Shown here: one piece after another, positions 36,172 through 44,311 of the stretch
Layout of the letters: every line of letters begins with the position of its first letter
How positions within the stretch are numbered: the stretch's first letter is position 1
Assembly: GCF_900083545.1 (NCBI RefSeq)
Contig: NZ_LT559262.1
Location: forward strand, 3,724,834 to 3,788,833
DNA: 64,000 nucleotides
Direction of reading: 5' to 3'
Origin: Alistipes provencensis
GTDB lineage: Bacteria; Bacteroidota; Bacteroidia; Bacteroidales; Rikenellaceae
Made by a program: the position numbers and the translations under genes
Notes under the pieces: generated by a model
The model's database searches: none
The model's input: only the letters and a program-made list of their open reading frames with translations
What the model was told of the DNA's origin: nothing

Positions 36172-38487
36172 TCACTTCACCGTAAAGACGGCACGCCGGA
36201 GGTCCTTGTCGCGCGACGAGGAGCCGATCATCACCTCGAAATCGCCCGGCTCCACGCCGTAGTGCATCTTGGCGTCGTAATAGGCCAGTTTGTCGGGGGT
36301 CAGCGTGAACTCCACGCGGGTGCTCTCGCCCGGGGCCAAGGTCACGCGGCGGAAATCCCTGAGCTCCTTGACGGGACGCGTCGCCGAGCTGACCTTGTCG
36401 CGCAGGTAGAGCTGCACGACCTCCGTTCCGGCCGTGCTGCCCGTATTGGTCAGCGTGACCGAGGCCGTGAGCTGTCCGTCGGGGGCCATCGTGCCGGCCG
36501 AAAGCTCCACATCGCCGTATCCGAACGTCGTATAGCTCAGTCCGTAACCGAACTCGTAGAGCGGCGAGCTCTTGCCCGTGGCATAGGGGAACCAGTGGTG
36601 GGTGAACTTATGGTTGTAGTAGACGGGAATCTGCCCCGAGTGGCGCGGCACGGAGATGGGCATTTTGCCCGAAGGGTTCACCTTGCCGTAGAGAACCTCG
36701 GCGACGGCCTGACCGCCCAGCGATCCGGGTTCCCACGCCTCGATGAGCGCAGCGACGTTCTCCGAAACCCACTCCGTCGAGAGCGGGCGGCCGTTGGTCA
36801 TCACCACCACGACCGGGATGCCCGTGGCGTGAAGCGCCCGGATGAGCGGCTCCTGCTCGCCGTAGAGCGAGATGTCGTAGCGGTCGCTGTTCTCGCCGCA
36901 GGTCTTCTCTTTCCAGTGGTAGCGCAGCGAGTTCTCGCCGACGACCACGATGGCGAGGTCCTTGCCCGCGGCCTGACGCACGGCGCCGCGCACCTGTTCG
37001 GGAGTTATGTTCCGGACGTTCCAACCCAAGTCGCAAAGCGTGAACTGCGTTTCGGGGCTCACGGCCTGCAAACCCTCCCAGACGGTCGTGACATTTTCCT
37101 CGGGCTGTCTGAAAGCCCAGTCGCCCAGTTGCACCTGATTGTCGGCAAAAGGCCCCGTCACCAGCACACGGCGGTATTTGGCCGGGTCGAGCGGCAGGAT
37201 GCCGTCGTTCTCCAGCAGCACGATCGACTCGCGTGCGGCATCGAGCGCCGTTGCGCGGTGCTCCTCGCAGAAAAGCGTGCCGCGGGTCTTCTCCTCTCCG
37301 ACATAGGGGTTTTCGAAGAGCCCCAGCCGGAATTTGGCCGCGAGGATGGGACGCACCGAAGCCTCGATGCGCGACTCCGGAATGACGCCGTCCCGGACCA
37401 TTTCCAGCACTTCGTAATAGAAATCGGGACCGTGCATGTGCATGTCCATCCCGGCGTCGAGCGTCTGCGAATAGACGTCGCGCAGGGTCGCCCCCGTCGT
37501 GTGGTAGTCCTGCATGCGCTCGATATCCATCCAATCGCTCACCACGAAGCCGTCGAAGCCCCATTCGCCGCGCAGGATGTCGGTCAGCAGAAAACGGCTG
37601 CCGTGGCAGGGAATGCCGTCGTACTCGTTGTGGGCGGCCATCACCGTATAGATACCCGCCTCGACACACTTTTCGAACGGCGGCAGGAACACCTCGCGCA
37701 GCGTGCGCTCCGACATGTCGTTCGGCGCACCGTTGATGCCGTTCACCGGCTGGCTGCCGCCCGCCATGTGCTTGGCGCAGGCGATGACGTAATCCTCACC
37801 CGTGAAATCGGCCCCCTGCAATCCCTTCACGGCCGCCACGCCCAACTGCGTCACCAGATAGGGGTCTTCGCCGAACGTGTCGCCGACACGCCCCCAGCGG
37901 GCGTCGCGCGCCACCTCGATATTCGGGCCGAAGGTCCACTGCGAACCCGAAGCCCGCATTTCGAGGGCCGTTTCCCGGCCGATTTTCTCGACCAGCGCGG
38001 GGTTGAAAGAGGCGGCCTGCCCGATCTCGGTGGGATAGACCGTCGCCCCGCGGACCAGCCCCGTGCCGTGCATGGCGTCGATGCCGATCAGCACCGGGAT
38101 CGCCAGCCGGCTCCGGAGCGCCAGCGACTGGATGTAGTTGGCCTCCTCGACCGACGTCACATGCAGGAACGAACCGGTGATACCCTCGCGGATCATCTCC
38201 TCGATCCGCTCGGGCGGACAGTCGGCATAGAAGCCCATGGCGTGGCTTTTCTTCATCTCGGCCTCGGAGAGCACCACGGCAGTCTGTCGCATGTGATTGA
38301 GGCCGACGTACTGGCACATCTGCCCGACCTTCTCCTCGAGGGTCATGCGGGAGAGGAGGTCGTCGACGCGCCGTTCGACGCTCTGCGAAGCATCCTTGTA
38401 GACCGGGTCGGCGTTGTCGCTGCAACCCGGAGCCGCGATCGCGGCAGCCGCAAAGAAGAAAGTCCAGTGACGAAGTTTCGTTTTCAT
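36172..38487 (-). CDS. GH3 beta-glucosidase, lipoprotein-like
   Basis: Exo-acting glycosidase releasing non-reducing beta-glucose (GH3 also includes beta-xylosidases). From the ATG at 38487 a signal sequence ends in AAPGC, so a lipid anchor is likely. The GH3 N-terminal barrel holds nucleophile Asp318 in GFVVSDWMDIERM and substrate residues in KHMAGGSQPVNG; the second domain (RVLVTGPFADNQ, VVGENSLRYHWKEKTCGENS) and a C-terminal fibronectin III-like domain (TNTGSTAGTEVVQLYLRDKV) follow. 771 aa, normal for BglX-type enzymes. It heads the leftward GH3-HTCS unit opposite susC; in a xyloglucan scheme it would trim glucose after GH31 and GH2. Confidence 0.93.
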   Translation of the reverse strand: MKTKLRHWTFFFAAAAIAAPGCSDNADPVYKDASQSVERRVDDLLSRMTLEEKVGQMCQYVGLNHMRQTAVVLSEAEMKKSHAMGFYADCPPERIEEMIREGITGSFLHVTSVEEANYIQSLALRSRLAIPVLIGIDAMHGTGLVRGATVYPTEIGQAASFNPALVEKIGRETALEMRASGSQWTFGPNIEVARDARWGRVGDTFGEDPYLVTQLGVAAVKGLQGADFTGEDYVIACAKHMAGGSQPVNGINGAPNDMSERTLREVFLPPFEKCVEAGIYTVMAAHNEYDGIPCHGSRFLLTDILRGEWGFDGFVVSDWMDIERMQDYHTTGATLRDVYSQTLDAGMDMHMHGPDFYYEVLEMVRDGVIPESRIEASVRPILAAKFRLGLFENPYVGEEKTRGTLFCEEHRATALDAARESIVLLENDGILPLDPAKYRRVLVTGPFADNQVQLGDWAFRQPEENVTTVWEGLQAVSPETQFTLCDLGWNVRNITPEQVRGAVRQAAGKDLAIVVVGENSLRYHWKEKTCGENSDRYDISLYGEQEPLIRALHATGIPVVVVMTNGRPLSTEWVSENVAALIEAWEPGSLGGQAVAEVLYGKVNPSGKMPISVPRHSGQIPVYYNHKFTHHWFPYATGKSSPLYEFGYGLSYTTFGYGDVELSAGTMAPDGQLTASVTLTNTGSTAGTEVVQLYLRDKVSSATRPVKELRDFRRVTLAPGESTRVEFTLTPDKLAYYDAKMHYGVEPGDFEVMIGSSSRDKDLRRAVFTVK

Positions 38488-38517
38488 AAGTGCTGAATTT
38501 GGATTTGTCTTTTGCCG

Positions 38518-38525
38518 CAAATTTA
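38518..38525 (-). promoter_or_regulatory. -7 box of the GH3-HTCS unit
   Basis: TAAATTTG on the minus strand, start predicted near 38511, 24 bases before the ATG at 38487. No TTTG at the right distance. Confidence 0.45.
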
Positions 38526-38720
38526 ACACGAATCATCCGCCCGGGAGTTTGCATGCTATCGGAATCGGGTTTGCCAGCTATCATTTCGTCCGTCCCGGAC
38601 GATCGTACTACTGTCAGGGCACCGGCATGGAGCAACCCTGCGGGATTCCGGATCAAAGAAACCGCCTTCGGGCAGGGTCCCGGCCGGGAGCGCGGACGGA
38701 AGCGGAGCCCCCGAAAATTA

Positions 38721-38743
38721 GTTAGCGTAAAAAATACCCCAAA
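38721..38743 (+). promoter_or_regulatory. Putative XylR-type operator in the PUL control region
   Basis: GTTAGCGTA, 5 bases, then TACCCCAAA. The first 17 bases (GTTAGCGTAAAAAATAC) match 16 of 17 with the site before xylR at 55342. The right half-site matches the ideal inverted half (TACGCTAAC) at 6 of 9. Confidence 0.6.
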
Positions 38744-38887
38744 CAGCCGGTCGGCAAAAGGTGAAGATACGTCATGCCCTTAGCACCAAAAATACGGTAT
38801 CAGGGCCCTTTAGAAACATTTCAGGCCGGTTTTTACAGACCGGAGAACGATCGCCGGACTATTTGTGTTATGGGTTTGGAACCGGGC

Positions 38888-38903
38888 GTGTGTGCGCACA
38901 CAC
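38888..38903. promoter_or_regulatory. 16-bp perfect palindrome upstream of the susC promoter
   Basis: GTGTGTGCGCACACAC is its own reverse complement. It ends 27 bases before the susC -7 box, i.e. just above the -33 position, a typical activator site. Confidence 0.55.
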
Positions 38904-38909
38904 ATATAC

Positions 38910-38937
38910 TTTTTACCAAAAAAGTTATATAACTTTG
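38910..38937 (+). promoter_or_regulatory. Promoter of the susC operon
   Basis: TAACTTTG (38930-38937) fits the -7 consensus; at the -33 position only a T-rich TTTT/TTTTA sequence is seen (38910-38914). A weak -33 box fits an activator-dependent promoter. Confidence 0.55.
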
Positions 38938-39063
38938 CGTAGGACCCGTTTCCCGGAAGCGAGTCGGAAGCGGGCTCCGGGGTTCATATACATAGTATAA
39001 ATAGCTGCTGACCAACACGCCACAATACAATCACCACATAAAACCAACTAACTAATTACAATC

Positions 39064-42000
39064 ATGAAGAAACTATTGACGAAAGTTCATTGGCTGTGTG
39101 CCGTCTTAGTGGCGGTAATGCTGCTGCAATCGGGACTTGCCGTCGCCCAGAAAGGTGGGGGGGGGAAATTCACCCTCTCAGGCACAGTCAAAGGTGACGG
39201 CCAGCCCCTCGTCGGCGCGACCGTAGTCGAGCCGGGCACGTCGAACGGCACGGTGACCGGTGCAGACGGTAAATTCTCGCTTTCGCTCTCGAAACGCGGG
39301 GCGTCCATTCAGGTATCCTTCATCGGATATGTGACCAAAACGCTCACCGCGAATGCCGATCATCTGGATATTTCGCTCGACTCCGACGCCCAGAAAATCG
39401 ACGAAGTGATGGTCGTGGCCTACGGCACGATGCGCAAGCGCGACGTGACGGGCGCCATCACCTCGATCTCGTCGGACGCCATCGAGCGCAGAACCCCCGC
39501 GAACGTCTTCGAGGCCCTGCAGGGACAGGTTGCCGGCGTGCAGATCTCCGCAGGCTCGGGACAGCCGGGTGAAAGTTCGCAGATCAACATCCGCGGTATC
39601 TCGACCTTCTCGGCCGAGGGCGTGAAGCCGCTCTATGTGGTAGACGGTATTCCGATGGAGGACATCGACGGCATCAACCCCGGCGACATCACCTCGATCG
39701 AAATTCTCAAGGACGCCGCATCGGCCGCCATGTACGGATCGCGTTCGGCCAACGGCGTCATCCTCATCACCACCAAGGGCGGTCAGGAGGGAGCTCCCCG
39801 CATCGACGTGAAATACCTCCACACATGGGGCAAACTTTCGCACAAACTCGCGCAGGCCACGCGCGCCGACCGCCGCAAGTACGACCTGCTGCGCCGCAAA
39901 TATTTCCAAGACAACTCGATCGGTTCGCCCGACGAGAGTTTCATGATTATTCAGGACTCGCTGAACGCCGCGTTCAACGTCGACAACGACTATCAGGACA
40001 TTCTCTTCCAGTGGGCTCAGAAAGATCAGGTAGACCTGAGCGTCTCGGGCGGCACGAAGAAGATGAAGTATTACGGTTCGACCGGCTACTACAACGAGCG
40101 CGGTATCGTCCCCAACACCAATTTCCAGCGTCTGACGGCCCGCATCAACGCCGACTACACGGCTGCCGACTGGCTGACGCTCCACAGCCGCGTCTCGCTG
40201 GGCTACTCCCAGAAGAACGGCATCAACGAGGGCCAACTGATGACCGCGATGCTCTCGCGCCGTCCCTATTTCAACCTTTACTATCCCGACGGCACGCTGG
40301 CCGGCGTATTCCAAGGTCAGAAGAGTCCGCTGGCACAGGTGAAATACACCACCGACCGCACGGAATACTATCAGGGCAACCTTTATCAGGGCTTCGAGAT
40401 CAAACTCGCCAAGGGCCTGAAATTCCAGACGAGCATCAACGCCAACCTCTACCTCAACAAGCGCCAGCGCGTCTACCCGAGTATGATTACCGACGAGTGG
40501 CAGAAGAGCAACAGCGGTTACGCCGCCGACAACCTCAACTGGAACTGGCTCAACGAGAACGTCCTGACCTATAAGAACAAGTGGGGCAACCACAATTTCG
40601 AAGCACTTCTGGGCTTCAGCGAGCAGCAGTGGCGCACCGACCAGACCATCCTCTCGGGTATCAACTCCTCGACGGACTTCATCCCCACGATGAACGCCTT
40701 CGCCGCCAACCTCACCCTGAGCGAGACGGGAACTTGGCAAACCAACCACTCGATGGCGTCGTTCTTCGCCCGCGTTGGCTACGACTTCAAGTCGAAATAC
40801 CTGATTCAGGCCACCTTCCGCCGGGACGGTTCGTCGCGCTTCTCGAAGAACAACCGCTGGGGCAACTTCCCCTCGGTATCGGCCGCATGGCGCCTCTCGG
40901 ACGAAGGCTTCATGAGCTTCGCCCGCCGTGCGCTCGACGACGCCAAGATCCGCGTCAGTTGGGGTATCACCGGTAACGAGCAGATCGGCAACTACGACTA
41001 CCTCTATTCCTATGCCACGGGCGATATCTACGACGGCGTGGGCGGCGTCTATCCCGCACGCCTCGCGGTGGACAACCTGCGCTGGGAGGAGACCCGTCAG
41101 GTGGACGTGGGTCTCGACCTGAGCTTCTTCAACAGCCGGCTCACCATCACGGCCGACTACTACGACAAGTACACCGACGGCCTGCTGGCCAACCGCGAGC
41201 TCCCGAAAGAGTCGGGTTTCTCGACCATGCGCACGAACGTCGGCGAGGTCAGCAACCGCGGTTTCGAGTTCACGATCGCCGGCGACCTCGTCCGCACGAA
41301 GGATTTCCGCTGGAACGCATCGTTCAACATCTCGCGCAACTGGAACACCATCGAGAAGCTCGCCGAGGGTGAGCCTTACCTCGAGAACGACCTCTGGTGG
41401 ATGGCCGAAGGCGGTTCGATCGGCGATTTCTACGGCTACAAGCAGATCAACATCTTCCCCTACGACGAGTCGAACGCCTTCACGCCCGATTCATGGCAGC
41501 AGCTCACGCCCGTCTTCGAGAACGGCTCGTTCAGCCACTACACCCTCAACGGGCAGGTTTACAACGGCAGCTACGTCCAGAAGAAACTGCCCAACGGCAA
41601 GGTCTTCCGCGGCGGCGACGTCAACTGGGAGGAGTCCGCAGGCTCGCGCGACGGCATCATCGACGAGAGCGACCGCATGATTATCGGCAACGCCCTGCCC
41701 ACCTACACCGGCGGTCTGAGCACCTCCTTCACCTACAAGAACATCGGACTGTTCGTATCGTTCTACTACTCGTTCGGCGGACAGATCTACAACTACGCCG
41801 AGCACCAGCGCAACATGTTCCTCTACAGCTCGACGACCCCCTCGGGCCATGTAATCAACAACATCTGGACCCAGCAGGGCGATCAGGCGCTCTACCCGCG
41901 CCCCTACAACGACGAGTACAACAACGCCCGTTACGCCAACTCGTTCTACGTCGAGGATGCCGACTACATCCGCCTGTCGAACATCCGCCTGTCGTACGAC

Positions 42001-42198
42001 CTGCCCGAACGCTGGCTCAAGGCGCTGCGCATCAAGGCGCTGCAGGTCTACATCTTCGGCAACAACCTGATGACGTGGACCTCCTACAGCGGCTACGACC
42101 CCGAATTCTCGTCGTCGAACCCCCTGCAGATCGGCCGGGACACCTACCGTTACCCCATGAAACGTGAATTCGGCGTGGGTGCAAACATCAAATTCTAA
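39064..42198 (+). CDS. SusC-family TonB-dependent outer membrane transporter
   Basis: Imports glycan oligosaccharides across the outer membrane with the lipoprotein SusD as a lid. Signal peptide 1-29, then KGGGGK encoded by a G9 tract, a carboxypeptidase-like regulatory domain (FTLSGTVKGDGQPLVGATVV), the TonB-box region (DEVMVVAYGTMRKRDVTGAI), a plug (GQVAGVQISAGSGQPGESSQ, INIRGISTFS, LYVVDGIPMEDI, IEILKDAASAAMYGSRSANG), and a 22-strand-type barrel ending in REFGVGANIKF. 1044 aa. First gene of the PUL operon; susD follows after 14 bases. Energised by TonB/ExbBD, of which a set is encoded at 11-13 kb. Confidence 0.96.
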   Translation: MKKLLTKVHWLCAVLVAVMLLQSGLAVAQKGGGGKFTLSGTVKGDGQPLVGATVVEPGTSNGTVTGADGKFSLSLSKRGASIQVSFIGYVTKTLTANADHLDISLDSDAQKIDEVMVVAYGTMRKRDVTGAITSISSDAIERRTPANVFEALQGQVAGVQISAGSGQPGESSQINIRGISTFSAEGVKPLYVVDGIPMEDIDGINPGDITSIEILKDAASAAMYGSRSANGVILITTKGGQEGAPRIDVKYLHTWGKLSHKLAQATRADRRKYDLLRRKYFQDNSIGSPDESFMIIQDSLNAAFNVDNDYQDILFQWAQKDQVDLSVSGGTKKMKYYGSTGYYNERGIVPNTNFQRLTARINADYTAADWLTLHSRVSLGYSQKNGINEGQLMTAMLSRRPYFNLYYPDGTLAGVFQGQKSPLAQVKYTTDRTEYYQGNLYQGFEIKLAKGLKFQTSINANLYLNKRQRVYPSMITDEWQKSNSGYAADNLNWNWLNENVLTYKNKWGNHNFEALLGFSEQQWRTDQTILSGINSSTDFIPTMNAFAANLTLSETGTWQTNHSMASFFARVGYDFKSKYLIQATFRRDGSSRFSKNNRWGNFPSVSAAWRLSDEGFMSFARRALDDAKIRVSWGITGNEQIGNYDYLYSYATGDIYDGVGGVYPARLAVDNLRWEETRQVDVGLDLSFFNSRLTITADYYDKYTDGLLANRELPKESGFSTMRTNVGEVSNRGFEFTIAGDLVRTKDFRWNASFNISRNWNTIEKLAEGEPYLENDLWWMAEGGSIGDFYGYKQINIFPYDESNAFTPDSWQQLTPVFENGSFSHYTLNGQVYNGSYVQKKLPNGKVFRGGDVNWEESAGSRDGIIDESDRMIIGNALPTYTGGLSTSFTYKNIGLFVSFYYSFGGQIYNYAEHQRNMFLYSSTTPSGHVINNIWTQQGDQALYPRPYNDEYNNARYANSFYVEDADYIRLSNIRLSYDLPERWLKALRIKALQVYIFGNNLMTWTSYSGYDPEFSSSNPLQIGRDTYRYPMKREFGVGANIKF
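39157..39165 (+). repeat. Poly-G tract (G9) just after the SusC signal peptide
   Basis: Nine consecutive Gs (codons GGG GGG GGG within KGGGGK, residues 30-35). With nine the gene is in frame; gain or loss of one G would truncate SusC soon after the signal peptide. Confidence 0.8.
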
Positions 42199-42212
42199 AG
42201 GCTTACAACACC

Positions 42213-43655
42213 ATGAAAAAGATACAATACATACTTGCCGCCGTCCTGCTGGTTTCGGGAGCCTCCTCCTGCGAGTCGTTCCTCGACGAACAGCCCGTCA
42301 GCGAAATTCCCGCCGACCAGATGTGGACCTCCTCGCGCGACGCCAAAGCCGGCGTAAGCCAGATGTACAACTATTTCCGCTCGGCCATGCGCGAAAACTA
42401 CTTCTACTGGGGCGAGTTCCGCTCGGACGACTTCGAACCCGGAGCTTCGACGGCAGCCACCCAGCAGCGCGTCATCGACAACCAGTTGACCACCGACCTC
42501 AACTGCGCCAAGTGGACGGGACTTTATAAGGTCATCAACCAAGCCAATCTCTGCATCAAGTACCTCCCGGGCGTCGACATGCCGTCGGTATCGGACCGCA
42601 ACGACCTGCTGGGACAGGCTTACGGCATGCGTGCGCTGGCTTACCTCTACGCCGTGCGCGTCTGGGGCGACGTGCCCCTGTTCACCGAGCCCAACGAGGA
42701 GTACAGCCCGGACATCTACCGCGAACGCACCGATAAGGAGTACATCCTGCGCGAAGTGATCCTCGAGGACGCCAAGAAAGCCGAATCGCTGCTCGACCGC
42801 ACGAAGAACAAGGAGCGCAAGCGCATCTCGCCTTACGGCGCGTGGGCGATCATGGCCGACACCTACATGTGGCTCAAGGAGTACAGCCTCGCCGACCAGA
42901 CCATCGAGAAGATGAAGAACAACACGACGTTCATGGCTTTCGAGCCGAGCATCGACACATGGAAGAAGATGTTCGCCGAGGAGCTAAACAACAAGGCCAG
43001 CGACAACACCCCCGAGAACGACGAGTACAGCACCAAGGAGTTCATCTTCGTCGTGCATTTCAACATGGACGAGGTGGGCACCAACGGTTACAGCTACATG
43101 TACCAGTGGTTCACCGGTTCGGGCAACCGCGCCGCCGTGGTTTCCGAAGTCCTGCGCAACAAGTACGATCAGGAAAAGGACCTGCGCTTCCCGATCGTGA
43201 CGAAGAACTACCAGTCGGGCTGGGAGCTGCGCAAATACATCGCGGGAGACATCTCGTCGACGCTCAACAAGACCTGCGAGGTCGCCTACCCCATCTACCG
43301 CTATTCGGACATGCTGCTGCTTCAGGCCGAGGCTCAAGCCCGCCAGAGCAAGTGGGAGGAGGCTCTCGATCTGGTGAAGCCGATCCGCACGCGCGCCGGA
43401 CTCGAGACCCCTTCGGCCGCCGATTTCGCCGACGAGGAGTCGCTCGTGGACTTCATCCTCGACGAGCGCCAGCGGGAGCTGGTCGGCGAAGGCCGCCGCT
43501 GGTTCGACCTCGTGCGCACGGGCCGCTGGAAGAGCGTCATGGGGCCCATCAACGGCTGCAAGGACGACGGCAACGAGCTCTTCCCGATCCATTTTTCCCA
43601 TCTGGACCAGAACAAGAAACTGGTGCAGAACAGCTACTATGCAACGAGTAAATAA
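42213..43655 (+). CDS. SusD/RagB-family surface glycan-binding lipoprotein
   Basis: Outer-surface lipoprotein that captures glycan and closes the SusC channel. Lipobox with Cys20 (VLLVSGASSC), N-terminal SusD segment (ESFLDEQPVSEIPADQMWTS), TPR-like helices (LGQAYGMRALAYLYAVRVWG), and the C-terminal signature YPIYRYSDMLLLQAEAQAR with DERQRELVGEGRRWFDLVR. 480 aa. Second gene of the operon. Confidence 0.96.
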   Translation: MKKIQYILAAVLLVSGASSCESFLDEQPVSEIPADQMWTSSRDAKAGVSQMYNYFRSAMRENYFYWGEFRSDDFEPGASTAATQQRVIDNQLTTDLNCAKWTGLYKVINQANLCIKYLPGVDMPSVSDRNDLLGQAYGMRALAYLYAVRVWGDVPLFTEPNEEYSPDIYRERTDKEYILREVILEDAKKAESLLDRTKNKERKRISPYGAWAIMADTYMWLKEYSLADQTIEKMKNNTTFMAFEPSIDTWKKMFAEELNNKASDNTPENDEYSTKEFIFVVHFNMDEVGTNGYSYMYQWFTGSGNRAAVVSEVLRNKYDQEKDLRFPIVTKNYQSGWELRKYIAGDISSTLNKTCEVAYPIYRYSDMLLLQAEAQARQSKWEEALDLVKPIRTRAGLETPSAADFADEESLVDFILDERQRELVGEGRRWFDLVRTGRWKSVMGPINGCKDDGNELFPIHFSHLDQNKKLVQNSYYATSK

Positions 43656-43675
43656 TCCCTTAATCCGACTGTACC

Positions 43676-44281
43676 ATGTGTAAACATATATTTAAGAAAC
43701 TGGCGTTGCTTCTGGCGGTCGCACTGACCGCCGCCTGCGGCGACATGAAGCTGCAAACCGACGCCGACTACGACGGTTCGGTGCTCGACCCCCACATTCC
43801 GATGACGGCATGGGAGTATTTCGAAACCCGTTCGGACATCTTCAGCGAGTTCATGGCGGCCATCGAATACGCCGGCATGAAGGAGTACTACACCCAGACC
43901 GGCCACGAATACACGTTCTTGGCGCTGACCAACACGGCCGTCAAGAATTTCATCTCCGACCAGAACCACTCGTCATTGACGGAGTGTCCGGTCGAAGCGG
44001 TCCGCAACCTGCTGCGCTACCACATCGTCGACGGTTTCTACAGCGGCTATGGGGAACTTCCCGTCGAGGCGATCTTCGTGCTGACGCTGCGTCGCGGCGA
44101 AGAGGGCCTGATGACCATGCTCACCCGCAAAAACCCATGGATGGCCGACGCCGGAGCGATCATCGTGAACGACACTGGCACGAACGGCAACTCGCCCATG
44201 CGGAAGGCGATCAGCTCGAACATCATGCCCACCAACGGCGTGGTTCACGTCTTCGACTCCTACTGCTATTACAAGAAATAG
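43676..44281 (+). CDS. Fasciclin-domain lipoprotein of the PUL
   Basis: Exported lipoprotein (Cys21 after LLLAVALTAA) with a single FAS1-like domain: WEYFETRSDIFSEFMAAIEY, EYTFLALTNTAVKNFI, EAVRNLLRYHIVDGFYS (the H2/YH-type motif) and NGVVHVFDSY at the C-terminus. FAS1 domains mediate adhesion or carbohydrate contacts. 201 aa. It sits 20 bases after susD, where SusE/F-type surface glycan-binding proteins usually lie, and may act as an accessory binding protein. Function is inferred from position. Confidence 0.78.
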   Translation: MCKHIFKKLALLLAVALTAACGDMKLQTDADYDGSVLDPHIPMTAWEYFETRSDIFSEFMAAIEYAGMKEYYTQTGHEYTFLALTNTAVKNFISDQNHSSLTECPVEAVRNLLRYHIVDGFYSGYGELPVEAIFVLTLRRGEEGLMTMLTRKNPWMADAGAIIVNDTGTNGNSPMRKAISSNIMPTNGVVHVFDSYCYYKK

Positions 44282-44311
44282 GACATGACGAACTTTAAAA
44301 CACCGAAAACC

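Larger units (their letters stand above)
38488..39063. other. Divergent control region of the polysaccharide utilization locus
   Basis: 576 bases without a gene. From left to right: a minus-strand -7 box TAAATTTG (38525-38518) for GH3; a copy of the putative XylR dyad (38721-38743); a 16-bp perfect palindrome (38888-38903); the plus-strand -7 box TAACTTTG (38930-38937) for susC; and a leader of about 120 bases. GC falls clearly between 38840 and 39060. Confidence 0.65.
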
